From positions 9,359,759-9,423,758 of the forward strand of contig NC_135559.1 of NCBI RefSeq assembly GCF_964340395.1: a stretch of 64,000 bases of DNA, in the 5' to 3' direction. A model generated the notes under the pieces. That model was not told the DNA's origin and searched no databases. It saw nothing but the letters and a program-made list of their open reading frames with translations. Made by a program: the position numbers and the translations under genes. Shown one piece after another: positions 13,078-24,992 of this stretch (position 1 is the first letter of the stretch; the number at the start of each line of letters is the position of its first letter). This DNA comes from Glandiceps talaboti. Its lineage: Eukaryota > Hemichordata > Enteropneusta > Spengelidae.

Positions 13078-14304
13078 GCTATTCGAAAAATGGGAGAGAA
13101 TTTGGATTTTTTCAAATGAAATTACGATTAGCCTATGCTGTCCAGAATCCATGATTTGAGATTTACAAAAAATCTGAAAGATTTGGGAAGTGAAATAGTT
13201 TTAACATTTGTAATTGACAGTCGGGTTAAAGGTCATTTTCAGCATTTTAAGGTATAATCTGTGTATTTTTTTAGGAATTAAAAACCGTTTTATTTAAATA
13301 TATACACCATTTTAGCTGCGCCAAATCCTATTTACTCTACAGTCTTGAGATCTTCAAAATTTCCCTTATATTTCGGTAGAAATTGATATTTCTAATTGGA
13401 TTTTAAACTTTTGAAATGATAGAGAGGGCTGGCAAAATTAATTGATCGAAGTTTTTGTTTTAATGATGAAAAGTTTATATCAAGGTAAGCTTTCATTTTA
13501 AAAATTTCATTCTTTGCAGTTTGGTTTGATTTGATTGGATAGTTTTCAGTCACATGACATCTATATGCAAATATAGAGATTGTAAACTGATATTCTAAGA
13601 TCAAGTAAAAAAATCTTGCAACATCATACTTTAATGTTTTCAACTGTTCAGATCTCTCATTTTTCATCACCATAGAAACAAATTAATTCTTTCCTTTTTG
13701 TCGAAAAATGAATAAATAAATGCTTAAATACAAAATTAGCAATATTGATTTGATTCAACAATATGATTTTTTTAAAAATTGTCTAAACTCCTTTCATTTG
13801 GAATGTGAACAAGAGCAAATTACAGTCAACATGTGCCATTTATCCTTGCCTTGGAGTAAAGTCTACTAAAAGTAGGTCAACTGGTGACCTCTGCAAATCA
13901 ATAAACAGCGCCCCCAATGCAATAAAGAGACACAAATCTGAAAGTATACCTGTTCAGTGTATAGTGAACTTGCTTACTACTAAGAACAAATTGAAAATGG
14001 GAGTTTGTAGAAAAGTTGACAGCACTAGGGGGGGGGGGGGGGGTTAATATGTAGTAATAGCACCAAATAGGAACATAAACGGACATTGCAACATAAATTT
14101 GTAGGGTACAGCTGATATTATTGTGTGTCACACATCCAAGTTGATAATATTTTTCATGTCATAATGTACAGGTATTCATTCGTATAGAGAATTAGATGTA
14201 TGACTATGAATCTGAATATGGCGTTGTAGTTTTGTACATGTCTATAACTTAAAAACTGCTTTGTAAGAATTTACTGTAACTTTGCAACTTACGAAGTTGG
14301 TACT

Positions 14305-14426
14305 CTCAGCAGCTGAACGTTCACACCCCTATACTTTCACAATGTGAGGTGCACCAATCCCATTACACAATAGGGTTCAACCATTCTCTTGGAAGCATAG
14401 GGGTGTGACAGTGAAAGCCAGCTGAC
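14305..14426. repeat. small inverted repeat element, about 120 bp
   Basis: TTCACACCCCTATACTTTC on the left faces GAAGCATAGGGGTGTGA on the right, with outer CAGCAGCTGAA and CCAGCTGAC also paired. No clear target duplication is visible. Confidence 0.6.
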
Positions 14427-15243
14427 ATGATGTGTATGTAATATTTATTCTGTTCACAAAGCACACGTGCACTTTACCAAAAAAGGAAGGCATATTTTAC
14501 TGGAAAGCGTGTTAGATACATGATCTATTTTTCTCTGCTGAGTATGGCTTGTAGTTGAAGAAAGTTTTAGGGGGGAAATGCTATAAAATTAAAATACGAG
14601 GTATATTTACATCAAGTTATAAAAGATTGGTTACCATGGAAAAAGATAATATATACATAGTCTTTGGCTTATGACATAGATGAAAAACAGATTTTAGAAC
14701 TGCATATAAATTTTGCTGCTTTGTACTCAAGTGCCATGGACTGTATGTACTAGGTGTATTTTGTGTACGTAACATTCTATCGATGATTGACAAGGTGATA
14801 GTGTAGCCATAATCGGGTTATTAATTATGCAGTCTTGTCAGTGTCAGGGGCTGGTCACATGACCAGGAAGCAGCCAATTAGAGAATGAGAAGCTGCAAGT
14901 CTGAATCAGCAGAATTGACCCTTCTGTGATTTGATTGGTCAAGTGTGTTGGCAGTCAGCCAACCATGATATGGGTAGCTAACTTCTTTGAAAGTCGATTG
15001 GTCATTTCAAACGGCAGCTAACCAATCAGGTGAGAGCTGCAGATGGGAACTGCTTTTTAAAAAACTTGTCACCTGCTACAGTGTGACAATACTTCTTAAT
15101 AATACAGTGTTTATTTTGTCTGTATGAGCACTTTGGTCACAATGAATAAAGTTCCTGTAACTTCACTGTATTCATTTGAGTGGTGTCCATTTGTCTTAGT
15201 TCTATTTACTTGTAAAACACATAACATAATCAGTGTGCTAGCG

Positions 15244-15575
15244 AACAACCCCCAGTTATGCCCTGTTATCAGGGTTTGGTTGGGCTAATTAATGGACCAC
15301 TTGGCAACAACCCCAGTTATGCCCTGTTATCAGGGTTTGATGGCGCTAATTAATGGACCACTTGGGAACAACCCCCAGTTATGCCCTGTTATCAGGGTTT
15401 GATGGCACTAATTAATGGACCACTTGGGAACAACCCCCACTTATGCCCTGTTATCAGGGTTTGATGGCACTAATTAATGGACCACTTGGGAACAACCCCC
15501 AGTTATGCCCTGTTATCAGGGTTTGATGGCACTAATTAATGGACCACTTGGGAACAACCCCTGCTATGCCCTGTA
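15244..15575. repeat. 62-bp tandem repeat, about 5.4 copies
   Basis: Units of 61-62 bp begin AACAACCCCCAGTTATGCCC and contain a hairpin-forming CCCTGTTATCAGGG plus an AATTAATGGACC block. Copies are nearly identical apart from the last, which is broken, suggesting recent expansion. Confidence 0.95.
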
Positions 15576-15723
15576 TGTTACTAATGTACATGAGAAGTAT
15601 ATGACACTGTCCAGGGATTAAAATATAACGAGGCAGAGCTTAAATCCCTGGGCTGTTAGCATTCTGACAATCACACTCCACCAAACATTGTCCCCATGAT
15701 AACATTCACTGATTGATACTATC

Positions 15724-16242
15724 TTGACCACAGGGAAAAGGATGAATAATCAATTTTGTTCTTGCGATTTTACAGATTATTTTCTCTACATTTCAAATAA
15801 AGTTTTAAATACTGTTTCCTCTCACTTTGTTTTCCCTGTTTTCTACTCTTATCACTGTTTCATCAGAGTTTACCAGCTTTGCATATAGTAGATTGCTAAT
15901 CCTAGAATAAACTCGCAGGCTAATTGCCCAATTAACACATTGTGCAACGAGTGTAAACATCTTCTGATCCGACAAATGGCATTAGACGGATCAGTAGATT
16001 TTTACACTCAGTGCACAATGTGTTAATTGGGCAATTAGGCCCTTGAGTTTGTGATAACGATTAGCAATCTACTAAAAATGCAAAGTTGGTAAACTCTGAT
16101 AAGACAGTGATAACGGTAGGAAATAGGAAAAAACAGTGAGAGGAAACAATACTTAAAACATTATTTGAAATATAGAGAAAATAATATTAGAAATCCACGA
16201 GAACAAAATTGATTATTCATCCTTTTCCCTGTGGTCTTGACC
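15724..16242. mobile_element. 519-bp fold-back (long inverted repeat) element
   Basis: Two arms of about 250 bp, roughly 90 percent alike by eye, are inverted around a short centre near 15980. The perfect outer part is GACCACAGGGAAAAGGATGA. The heptamer TACTATC directly abuts both sides (15717-15723 and 16243-16249), a likely target-site duplication. There is no coding capacity, so it is non-autonomous. The superfamily is not recognised. Confidence 0.85.
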
Positions 16243-16998
16243 TACTATCTACATGACCTAGACTGTATCTGACTGTACATGTACTTGCATGATGTCAAGT
16301 TCATGTTTTCATTCACGTGTCGAACTTGCAGAAATAATGTTATAAATACACACTGTTTCACACATCTAATGTTCTCTCCCGAGTCTATCACATGTATATG
16401 CAGTGACAATTGTCCCTGTTTCATGACTGTCATTGACTTCTCTGTATTCCTAGTTGGTGGGTCAAACCTCGGACCACAGAGGTCAAACTACGGTCAAACT
16501 TATGGATATTCACTCCAGACATTCTGTGAATATCTCACACCTCCTATTTCCTTTGTCTACACTACTTGTTAATCAAACATCACTACAAGGAGATCTAAAT
16601 CTCAAAGTTCCACTATCATACCCTCGTATTTTCCTGCGTTGACTTACAGACTTATTTTGTTACTGGTTACTGATAGGTGAGTGACTATAGTGTTTATCAA
16701 CTTGGGTGGATGCTAACTAATCACAACTGACAAATTATTGTGTTATACAGATTTAAACATCCTCAATCAACTCCTAGCTCTAACTTCAGTTTGAGCACTG
16801 TTGACATAAGAAGAGATTTGTTTGGCCATAAATGGGGAAATTACTGATATGTATGTTATCATAAGATTGTTAAATTGCCCAAGTATATATGAGTTGGTCT
16901 AATTCTAAGATAAGACAGGTGGGGTTTGAATACCATTCTTTTAGTGGAATGGATTATTAATAATGTATGTAGAATTTAGAAACAGGTGTGGTTTAAAG

Positions 16999-17188
16999 CA
17001 CAGGGGACAGCAGGCATATAATTGCTTGATTGATCGATCAATCGATTGATTGATTATTTGATGGAATGATTGATTGATTGAATCCTCAATTTTTGTGGTT
17101 AAATGAAGCTGATTTTTTGTGATATCGATCACAACAAATCAATCAATCGACAATCAATCAATTAATTAAATGCCTGCTGTCCCCTGTG
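16999..17188. mobile_element. hAT-type MITE, 190 bp
   Basis: Perfect 19-bp terminal inverted repeats, CACAGGGGACAGCAGGCAT and its complement, are flanked by an identical 8-bp duplication GTTTAAAG (16991-16998, 17189-17196). Eight-base duplications and CA-GGG termini are hallmarks of hAT transposons. The interior is GATT/AATC-rich and can fold on itself. There is no ORF. Confidence 0.88.
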
Positions 17189-17196
17189 GTTTAAAG

Positions 17197-18631
17197 TGAT
17201 GTTTTGCATGGTAAAAACAAACAAGGTTGAAACTCAAAATGCATCCTTACTTAAGATTTCTCACAAACCAGAGCTAGTATTTCTATAAACGGTGTCTGGA
17301 GCAATGCCTATGGTTTACAACAATGTACTTAGTCAGCACATTCAAAATGTTTATCCAAAATAGCAAATTTTCATAAAATCTTACTGTACAATCACACGCT
17401 TTTGTGTACAAGGAATGATTGCTCCATCATTTGCGTATCATTGTACCCATTACCCAGCCGATCCACTGGCAACGCCATTTTGGAGTGTAAGGGAGTCAAA
17501 AACCAAACATAAATCAGAGCAACAGAACGGAATACTTGATCAAACAGTCAAAATAGAGCAGGCATAGTTCACTTGCCAGTGAGACAATCAGATCACCAAA
17601 GAAAAGCTGCAAAATTATTCTACCTCGACAACCACTGACAACTAACTAAAAGATTACCAAACAATTTTATCCACCAACCAAGGTTAAAACACTGAAGAAT
17701 TCGAAAAATGAGCATTATCAAAATTTGATACTAATAGGATGAATGCACCAGAAGCATCAGTGAAGTCACTCCTGATCCTACAACCAGTGCCAACCTTGAA
17801 GAGCGCCACCAACCTTAAATTACTACTTGCCAAGACTAAACTAGCCCAAATGAGCATATCGTTCGCCTGCACTTTGAGGGCGCTGTTGTTCCCGCTGGGA
17901 TCACAGACACCATCTCTCGCTCAGGTAGACATGCTCTAAAAAAACCACCCAGCTCACCTAAAGATTTCACGCCAATATATAGTGCAAGAAACCGACCATT
18001 TTATTTAAAGCTTCAAACTCATCTTTTCTGATGTTTAACGAATACATAATTATTAGAAATTAGTTCACCAAAACTGAAGTGATTGCTTCAATAAAAGTAT
18101 ACGATCATCCAACCCTAGAAACACTGAATTAATTAAACTAGGGCCTCTCATGTCATGCCGCCAGTGCCAGCAAATACGCGTGTGCATCTGCTGAACCGCT
18201 TTTGCTGTTTATATGTGAATACGGTAGGTATTTCCTATTCGCTGAGCAAAAATATTTCCATGACACCACAGGCTTGAAATTCACTGCTGGGCAAACGCTT
18301 AAAAATTGCTTCCGACCTCTGATAAATTGAAGATTTGATTTGACCATGGATGTATTAGGGGAATAGAATGGGAATCACCCCCCCCCCCCCATACATCCAT
18401 GATTTGACGAAGGACATACATCTTCTGGGCTCCCGCGTGCTCTGCACCAAAACTTGTAAAACTTTTCTCCCAACGTGTATTCAGATTCAACCTCACATCA
18501 CGATAATCCCATGAATAAGATTACCCCATTTTGTTTGATCATGTTTATGGGGAGTGAGCTGTCATAACCCTTCGCCGACAGTCAACAGGTAGACGTCGCA
18601 TTACTGAATCTCTATTACATTTTCATGTAGT
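17197..18631. other. intergenic, no gene seen
   Basis: AT-rich DNA with several short open frames that have no splice context, no family resemblance and no shared codon bias. A poly(C) tract lies near 18378. Confidence 0.5.
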
Positions 18632-18712
18632 CTGTAAGGTACGCCGTGACACATCGGCCAACCCCTGTGAGAGGAGGCCGGTGAGGGCGAAACGTCACGA
18701 CATATCTTACAG
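18632..18712 (+). mobile_element. CTGTAAGG-family short element, copy 2
   Basis: 81 bp with inverted termini CTGTAAGGTACGCCGTGAC and GTCACGACATATCTTACAG. The interior has CCAACCCCTG and GGAGGCCGGTGAGGGCGAAA. Confidence 0.82.
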
Positions 18713-19467
18713 TCTGAGTTTTCATGATACTACACTCTGTTTTTCGAGCACGAACCAGTCAATGTACCAAGAATATCACGGCAGAGGCAACAAAATACAG
18801 TGCAGTACAATGTGACACGATAATAACTAGATACGATAAACCAACACACAGGCAGTATTCAACCACAAAGCCTGTTCTTCACTTTTCCCAACCTATAATC
18901 TATTCAACATCACATTATGTATACCTTGATAAAAAAAAACTTTGACATACCACACCTCCGTTATCTAGCCATCTCTTCTCAGTGTTTCACACGCGGTCTT
19001 TACTGTTTTCATCGTCTAAGGTGTGTGGTGACCGCGGCGGTCACAAGTTAGGTTGTCGTCTTCGGCTGGAGATAAGTTTTTCCACCAGTAGATGAAACGT
19101 GATCTTTGTGTGTTGACGTGGGTAGCCATGTGACCTGCTGTAGTATCATGTCTGTTCGAGGAATGAGACAATTGCCTGGATCTTATTTTAGGCTGTCACG
19201 TGTTTTCGTAATCATGAATATTTATCAGGTTTAACACCTGGCGTAATTTTATCGCTATGTGATTGGGCTTTGAAAAAGAACTGCCACCAGTCATCCCTCA
19301 GGAGAATTTTAAGTCTCAAATTCTTCAAATGTTTCGAGTTTGTTATTCACTTTTGATTCACTTTTGTGTTTCTAAAGGAAAAATGTCCAACTTGTTTACA
19401 GTTACTAGTACTATAGTCTCTTAGGCGTTCAACCAACTGTTCGCAAGAGGGTCTATGGTCACTTAGC

Positions 19468-19571
19468 CTGTAAGGTACGCCGTGACAGGGCGCCCTCAAA
19501 CATCACGCAACCCCTAACACACAGAGAGAGAGGAGGCCGGTGAGGGCGAAACGTCACGACGTATCGTACAG
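19468..19571 (+). mobile_element. CTGTAAGG-family short element, copy 3
   Basis: 104 bp, nearly the same termini as the copy at 18632 and the same GGAGGCCGGTGAGGGCGAAA block. It has an extra AGGGCGCCCTCAAACATC segment and a short GA run. Confidence 0.82.
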
Positions 19572-19660
19572 TCTAATGGTCACTTTAACTACAACGAAAA
19601 CTGTGTTAAAAATGAAGATTAGATTTGGCTTAAATTACTACTATCACATACACGCACATA

Positions 19661-19699
19661 GCCTATCTATCTATCTATCTATCTATCTATATATATATA

Positions 19700-19735
<36 letters not shown>
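19661..19735. repeat. (CTAT)n microsatellite
   Basis: CTAT repeats with an internal TATATA interruption. Confidence 0.95.
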
Positions 19736-22527
19736 ATGTGCATTTTCCCCAAAACTGAGCCATCACTACTGCGACACAGTACACAATACATATGATATAA
19801 TATATAAATCGAAATCAATGGGTGTCTTAGAAACAGGAAGTGGCGCGGTTCGTAGAACTTTGCGTTGGTTGTTTGTGGTAGACTCAGTGAAGACGTCACA
19901 TTTCAACGAACTGTACGTGGTGCGACATTTCTCCCGGACGTGTACAAACGTTGACGACGGCGGTCTTGGTGAAAGGGGCTGTGTAGAGAGGAAGAATTAA
20001 CGTACATGTATAGTTTGAAAACAAACTAATACCCTTCAAATTGTTTGTATTGATCACTTCATCTTAAACTGTAAGTACAGCACTGTTCTTATTATTCTTA
20101 CATGTACAAGTTGTATATATTACGTGAATCAGTTTAATGGCACACTTCGTTTATGATTCATGCAAACCCCGGATGCAAACTTCAAGTTCATTTCGATCAT
20201 TTGAATCCAGGCACTGAACTGTCGGCCGAATTTTTCGTTTTTCTAAATTTGTCAATATACGAAGTACAAACTTTTAAGATTCTTCTAAGTTGGAAGAATG
20301 AACAGGAAGTCCGCTACGTAGCCTTCTTGAAAACCTATCGAAACAATCTCCTTGTAAACTAAAGAAAACAGTGGTTTATTTTAGCCATAGACATTGGAGA
20401 GAGGTCTATGGGTTAGCTAAATGACCTATTAGGAGAGCAGTATCGTGGGTAAAGTTTATTAAATATCCTACGTTATCTTAAAACCAGATACTACAAATAA
20501 CGATCTTAAGATGTGAACTATATAGGTTCTTCTAAATGTTAGTAAGTTTTATAACTCAAGTACATGAAACTATATATTGAAATATTACTCCGTGTTCCCA
20601 TTTCGATATTTGCCCGGCCCTCACCTTTGACCAAGACTTATCGGGTTTAATACCATCTCGTTGCTTGGTATATCAATTTACATATAAATAACCATTTTAT
20701 ATCCTAACTAATTACCACAACATATATTATCTAGATATCATTTTTCACTTACTCCAAATGCCCAATGATATGGCTATATCCGAAATTTAAGTGGACGTGG
20801 AGGAAGGATAAGTGAAAGCATGGCGGTAGGGTGGTGATTCTAACTCCATGGTCAAAGTACTGTATGATGATAAAGTTGAAAACTCTAGCTGTGGATATAA
20901 GTATCTGCATTTCAATTACATGTAAATTCACTTGCAACCTTTACAGCGCTCTACGTTGAGTTAGAAAATGTTGACGAACAATTGACAGAAAGTTGACGAA
21001 ATGACCTGTACGTGTTTATTTTGTATTAATTAAAGTCAGACATGGCCAGTATTATAGTAAAGACTCGCTATCTGAGTATCAGCTAAGATATACTAGAGTA
21101 ACCTAAACATTTACGTTATCTTATCTATTACTGGAGATTCACATCTGAACGTCAGATAAGCAAAACTTTATTCTTTTATCTCAACCCAAAATGACCATGA
21201 AGTAAGTTTTTGCTTCGAGAAAAAGATTATGTAAAGAAAATGTCATCGTCGTAAACCTCGTAAAAGAGGCCGTCCAAGGGTTATTTCGCAGTAACGCGGA
21301 AGAAATAAGAAATGGTTTGCAAGAATGAAAACATTTAGAATGTCGAAGACCTTTTTTTCTCTCTTTTGACTTTTGACTCCGATTTCCGGCGGGCAGAATG
21401 TTGACATTTACGTGTAGTTGGCTGAAATATAGACTTTTGACCTCGTTTTTTAAATTGTTGTTGTAATTATTTTAATCCACCTGTGTACACCTGTACCAAT
21501 AATCCGGCTGAGTGCCCTTCCCGCGCTTATAATATTGTTACATCTGTTGTCGGGGTCGACATGCAGATAATCCTATTGTCAATATTTTCTTTGCGAGGGA
21601 TACCACTATCGTAGTAGACTGGTACACTGTCAATGATTTGTTCTGATCGGATTTAATAGGGCATTACCGTACTAATGCCTGAACATTCATTACAGTATAA
21701 AACCTGCAAAAAACACCAGTGCGTTTGCTTGAATGAAGGGAGCCAAGGAAAGATTTTACACACTGCAATGACAAAACTAGGTAAAAATAACAATACAACT
21801 GATGTAAAAACAACAACAGGGATGTCTCTGATGAAGGTCCAGACGATGTTTTTGTCAGTTTGTTTATATCTATGGAAGTTACTATGTTACAGTAGTGTAA
21901 CAATAATCAATTGTAATAATACCCATGTAGCATTCTATAAGTAAACAGAGTTATGGGATGCTAGCTCCTGTGGCATGTTAATATTTTGATAAGTTAAGCT
22001 TATTGACGCTAATAACATTGTATATCTTTGCATGGAACTTGTCTCATTCATGCTTACCACGAGCGCAGCAGGCAAACACACCGTTGATTGTTTTTTGTGG
22101 ATATGTAGCTTGTTTTCGCACTTGTAGCACATTTTTTTTGCTCATAAACCTGGAAAAAAATTTCTGTCTTGAGATGGTCAGCAAATTTTTTTCTCCTGCT
22201 TTTGGCTGGCAACAAATTTTTCTCTCCCGACCCCCCCCCCCCCCCCCGAAATCAAATGGTGCACCTCTTACTAACCCTTAATTAACCACTTCGGTGATAG
22301 AGTAAAAAGGGTGCAGCTGTCCGGGTTTGCCATGTGTGCCCAGAACAATGGGGTACACACTGTACATGCTCAGTGTGGTTCTACCGTTAGACAATGTGGC
22401 ATTTGATGTATTATTTCATATATGGGATATAATATAAGTAGAGAATGTGATGAGGAAAGTAGGTTGATTTCTGAGATGCTATGTCCCTGCATAATTATAG
22501 TAATATTACATGTATATGTCATATTAA

Positions 22528-22529
<2 letters not shown>
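19736..22529. other. intergenic, upstream of the collagen gene
   Basis: No exon or RNA gene could be supported. A poly(C) tract is at about 22231-22246. The untranslated first exon and promoter of the collagen gene probably lie in this stretch, because an acceptor is present at 22596. Confidence 0.45.
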
Positions 22530-22594
<65 letters not shown>

Positions 22595-22596
22595 AG
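22530..22596 (+). repeat. (CT)n microsatellite forming a splice acceptor tract
   Basis: About 60 bp of CT repeats end directly in CAG at 22594-22596, 16 bases before the collagen gene's ATG. The repeat thus serves as the polypyrimidine tract of the likely 5' UTR acceptor. Confidence 0.7.
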
Positions 22597-22612
22597 GAAG
22601 AGATTGGAAGCA

Positions 22613-24202
22613 ATGAAGTTCAACAGAGTGTTCATTAGTCTTCTAGTCTTACTGCTGCAACATCACTCCTGTGATGCAGATACAGATTGTCCCACCTTGG
22701 CAGAGATAGCACAGCAATGTCAATCAACTCGCGACGTGATCCAGAACTTCTTGACTACAGCAGGGCAACCTACAGCAACCCCATGTACAATGTTTCAGCC
22801 TTGTTTTCAAGGACCAATTGGTGGGCTACCAGGTGCAAAAGGAGAAAAGGGGGATGGTGGTGAAAATGGGAGGATAGGAAAGGCAGGTCCACAGGGTCCT
22901 AAAGGAGAGGCTGGGTTGATGGGTTCACCTGGTGTAAAGGGAAACAAAGGAGATGTTGGACCTGAGGGACAGAAAGGAAGTCAAGGAATATGCCGTGGAC
23001 CGGTTCCAGGAATCCCGCTTCCAGATTTTGAGACTGATTGGCAAGAATTACGTTCCCAAGCAGACCAAGAATCATTTCTCAGTATCTCTCATGATTTTAG
23101 AGAGATACCAGCTCGAGTAAAAGTGCTTGTTAAAGCAATTGATGGTGCTAACAATGGATTTGTGTTTGAAGGTATGGGATCTGCTCAGGGAGATGATGAT
23201 AAAGCATCTGCTAGGTATGGAGGCGTTGTCTTCAGCTATAATGAAACAGAAGTCAGAATTTGGGCTCCTGATAAAAGCAACAGTGGGACAAGTGGATGTA
23301 TTGTGGCAGCTGGAGGATCATTATGGGGTAATCTGCATGACCAATGCAGTCATGTAGCACATGTCAAAGTTCAAGCCTGGCGTTCTGCCAACTTTCCTTG
23401 CCCTGATGTAACAACTGAATGGTTCGATTTAAAATCAAGTGATGGAATCCGTTCATTTAAAGAAATACAGCACAACTTAGGAGAAATGCCAACCTTGGTT
23501 GTTGTCCAGTCAAAGGCTAAAAACCCTGCCGTGGACTTAGCCGGGTTTATCTATGAAGGCATTGGGGCAGCACAAAGTGATGATGACCGTTCATGGGCCA
23601 ACCATGGAGGAATAGTGTATGCAACTGACCCATGGGCTGTTAGACTCTGGGCACCTTCTCCACATGATATGACTCATCCTCCTAATGAATACGTTGGAAG
23701 GATCATCAATGTGATTGATGGTTGGGGTGGAGAGAGGTTTATTCAATATGTGGATGATGCCTTGGTGAAAGTCAGTATTTGGAAAAAGCACTTCCCAGAC
23801 CCTGACTACACTACAAATTGGTTCATGCAAATGGGACAAGGGCAAGGCCTGCAGCCATTCCGTGAAATTCAGCTTCCATCTATCATTCAGCCAGATCTCA
23901 TTCAAGTTGAAGTTCAAGCTATCGACGGCCCAAATCAAGGATTCATCTTCTATGGTATGGGTGCCCAACAGGCACATACTGGAGTAGAGTATGGTGGTTT
24001 GGTATTTGGATACTCCAACTCCAAAATCAGGATGTGGTCACCATCTTCAGATGAGGGAGCAATCGTCAATGTAATTGATGGCTGGGGTGGAGAGGTCAAC
24101 GTTCAGAGTTCAAAGGTTGCTATGGTAACTGTGAAAATCTGGAAATCGGCTGGTACTGGTACACCTCACACTTGTCCCGATATGATTACTATCAGTCCAT
24201 AG
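22613..24202 (+). CDS. secreted collagen-stalk protein with three tandem beta-sandwich-like repeats
   Basis: A 529-residue protein read without introns. Residues 1-22 are a signal peptide (VFISLLVLLLQ core). A Cys-containing segment (Cys 20, 26, 36, 58, 64) leads into about 17 unbroken Gly-X-Y triplets (about residues 74-125) rich in Lys, Glu and Asp, as in trimeric collagens. Three repeats of about 110 residues follow (about 143-257, 270-390, 403-511). Each has a core like GFxFxGMGxAQ, then YGGxVFxY and VRxWAP; repeats 2 and 3 also share INVIDGWGGE. The layout of signal, Cys, collagen and C-terminal globular repeats resembles soluble defence lectins (collectin- or ficolin-like by design, not by sequence). 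I do not recognise the repeat family; an H-type-lectin-like fold is only a guess. An in-frame ORF extends upstream through a CT microsatellite, but the ATG at 22613 is chosen because the signal peptide starts there and a splice acceptor lies at 22596. Confidence 0.88.
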   Translation: MKFNRVFISLLVLLLQHHSCDADTDCPTLAEIAQQCQSTRDVIQNFLTTAGQPTATPCTMFQPCFQGPIGGLPGAKGEKGDGGENGRIGKAGPQGPKGEAGLMGSPGVKGNKGDVGPEGQKGSQGICRGPVPGIPLPDFETDWQELRSQADQESFLSISHDFREIPARVKVLVKAIDGANNGFVFEGMGSAQGDDDKASARYGGVVFSYNETEVRIWAPDKSNSGTSGCIVAAGGSLWGNLHDQCSHVAHVKVQAWRSANFPCPDVTTEWFDLKSSDGIRSFKEIQHNLGEMPTLVVVQSKAKNPAVDLAGFIYEGIGAAQSDDDRSWANHGGIVYATDPWAVRLWAPSPHDMTHPPNEYVGRIINVIDGWGGERFIQYVDDALVKVSIWKKHFPDPDYTTNWFMQMGQGQGLQPFREIQLPSIIQPDLIQVEVQAIDGPNQGFIFYGMGAQQAHTGVEYGGLVFGYSNSKIRMWSPSSDEGAIVNVIDGWGGEVNVQSSKVAMVTVKIWKSAGTGTPHTCPDMITISP

Positions 24203-24992
24203 GGATATTCCAAGTAACCAGATTTCTATAGAAATAGTAGTACTGACCAATTTGAAAGACTTTTGAATTCAAGAGTATAATGCAACAAGTCCATACCCTG
24301 GACTTGGTTGATTCTGACATGTCCTGTCAACATCTGCATAGGCATGTGTCCTTTGGTTCTGTACTCACATCTAAAATTAGAAAACGATTTCATTTAACAA
24401 TGACACAACCCACTTAGATACGGATTACATCCATCTTATTGTGATTGGCTCATCCTGTCCATCAACTATATTTTTGTTCTACAGCTTCACTAGCCTTGTT
24501 GATTCTGGTCACATGATGACACCATTGACATCATCAGACATGGTGGGTAGATTTAAAACCTATAAGTATTTGTGACCTGATTTCTGTAGATCTGGCGAAT
24601 GCTTCATGTAAAGTAAAGGAATGATATAAGCAAGTGTTGAGATAATCTGTAATGTATGCCATGACGTATTGATAATCTGTAATGTATGCCATGACGTATT
24701 GATAATCTGTAATGTATGCCCTTACATATTGGTCAACCAGGCAGGCTGATGAGGTTAGAGCAACATGACATATCTTACCATCTTGCATTAAGAGGATATA
24801 GCCAAAATCAACCTAACACAGGATCTCGGCTTATTAAGTTCAACTGAAAGTTCATTCATCCTGGACATAGTGTTATACTGATGTTATGGTATAGTTACAT
24901 CTGTCAGCTTCTAGTATCAAAGAAGAAAAATGATCAATCAAAAATGTCTGTAATGTGGTCAAGAAAAACCAAACATTTGGTTCTGCAATAAA
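24203..24992 (+). terminator. 3' UTR of the collagen gene with AATAAA signal at 24987
   Basis: Downstream of the stop codon a canonical AATAAA lies at 24987-24992, followed by T-rich DNA near 25036-25085. The UTR, if used to here, includes a copy of the CTGTAAGG repeat family with a 30-bp triplication. Confidence 0.55.
24647..24785 (+). mobile_element. CTGTAAGG-family element with 30-bp triplication, copy 4
   Basis: The left end (CTGTAATGTATGCCATGACG) is repeated about three times at 30-bp spacing. The right end reads CATGACATATCTTACCAT. It is a diverged relative lying in the collagen gene's 3' UTR. Confidence 0.6.

Larger units (their letters stand above)
11429..15150 (+). other. arrestin 3' UTR or downstream non-coding DNA
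   Basis: No gene is visible here. The stretch is AT-rich with short poly(A)/(T) runs, one reverse-oriented CTGTAAGG-family element (12992-13077), a poly(G) tract (about 14030-14043) and a small palindrome (14305-14426). An AATAAA at 15145-15150 may end a long arrestin 3' UTR; intermediate signals are possible. Confidence 0.4.

Noticed and set aside
18660-18712. Hammerhead ribozyme in the CTGTAAGG family (GAAACGTC end)
   Set aside because: The 3' half matches, but the required CTGANGA is replaced by CTGTGAGA and differs between copies.
19540-20362. Small open frames upstream of the collagen gene
   Set aside because: No family resemblance, splice context or codon bias.
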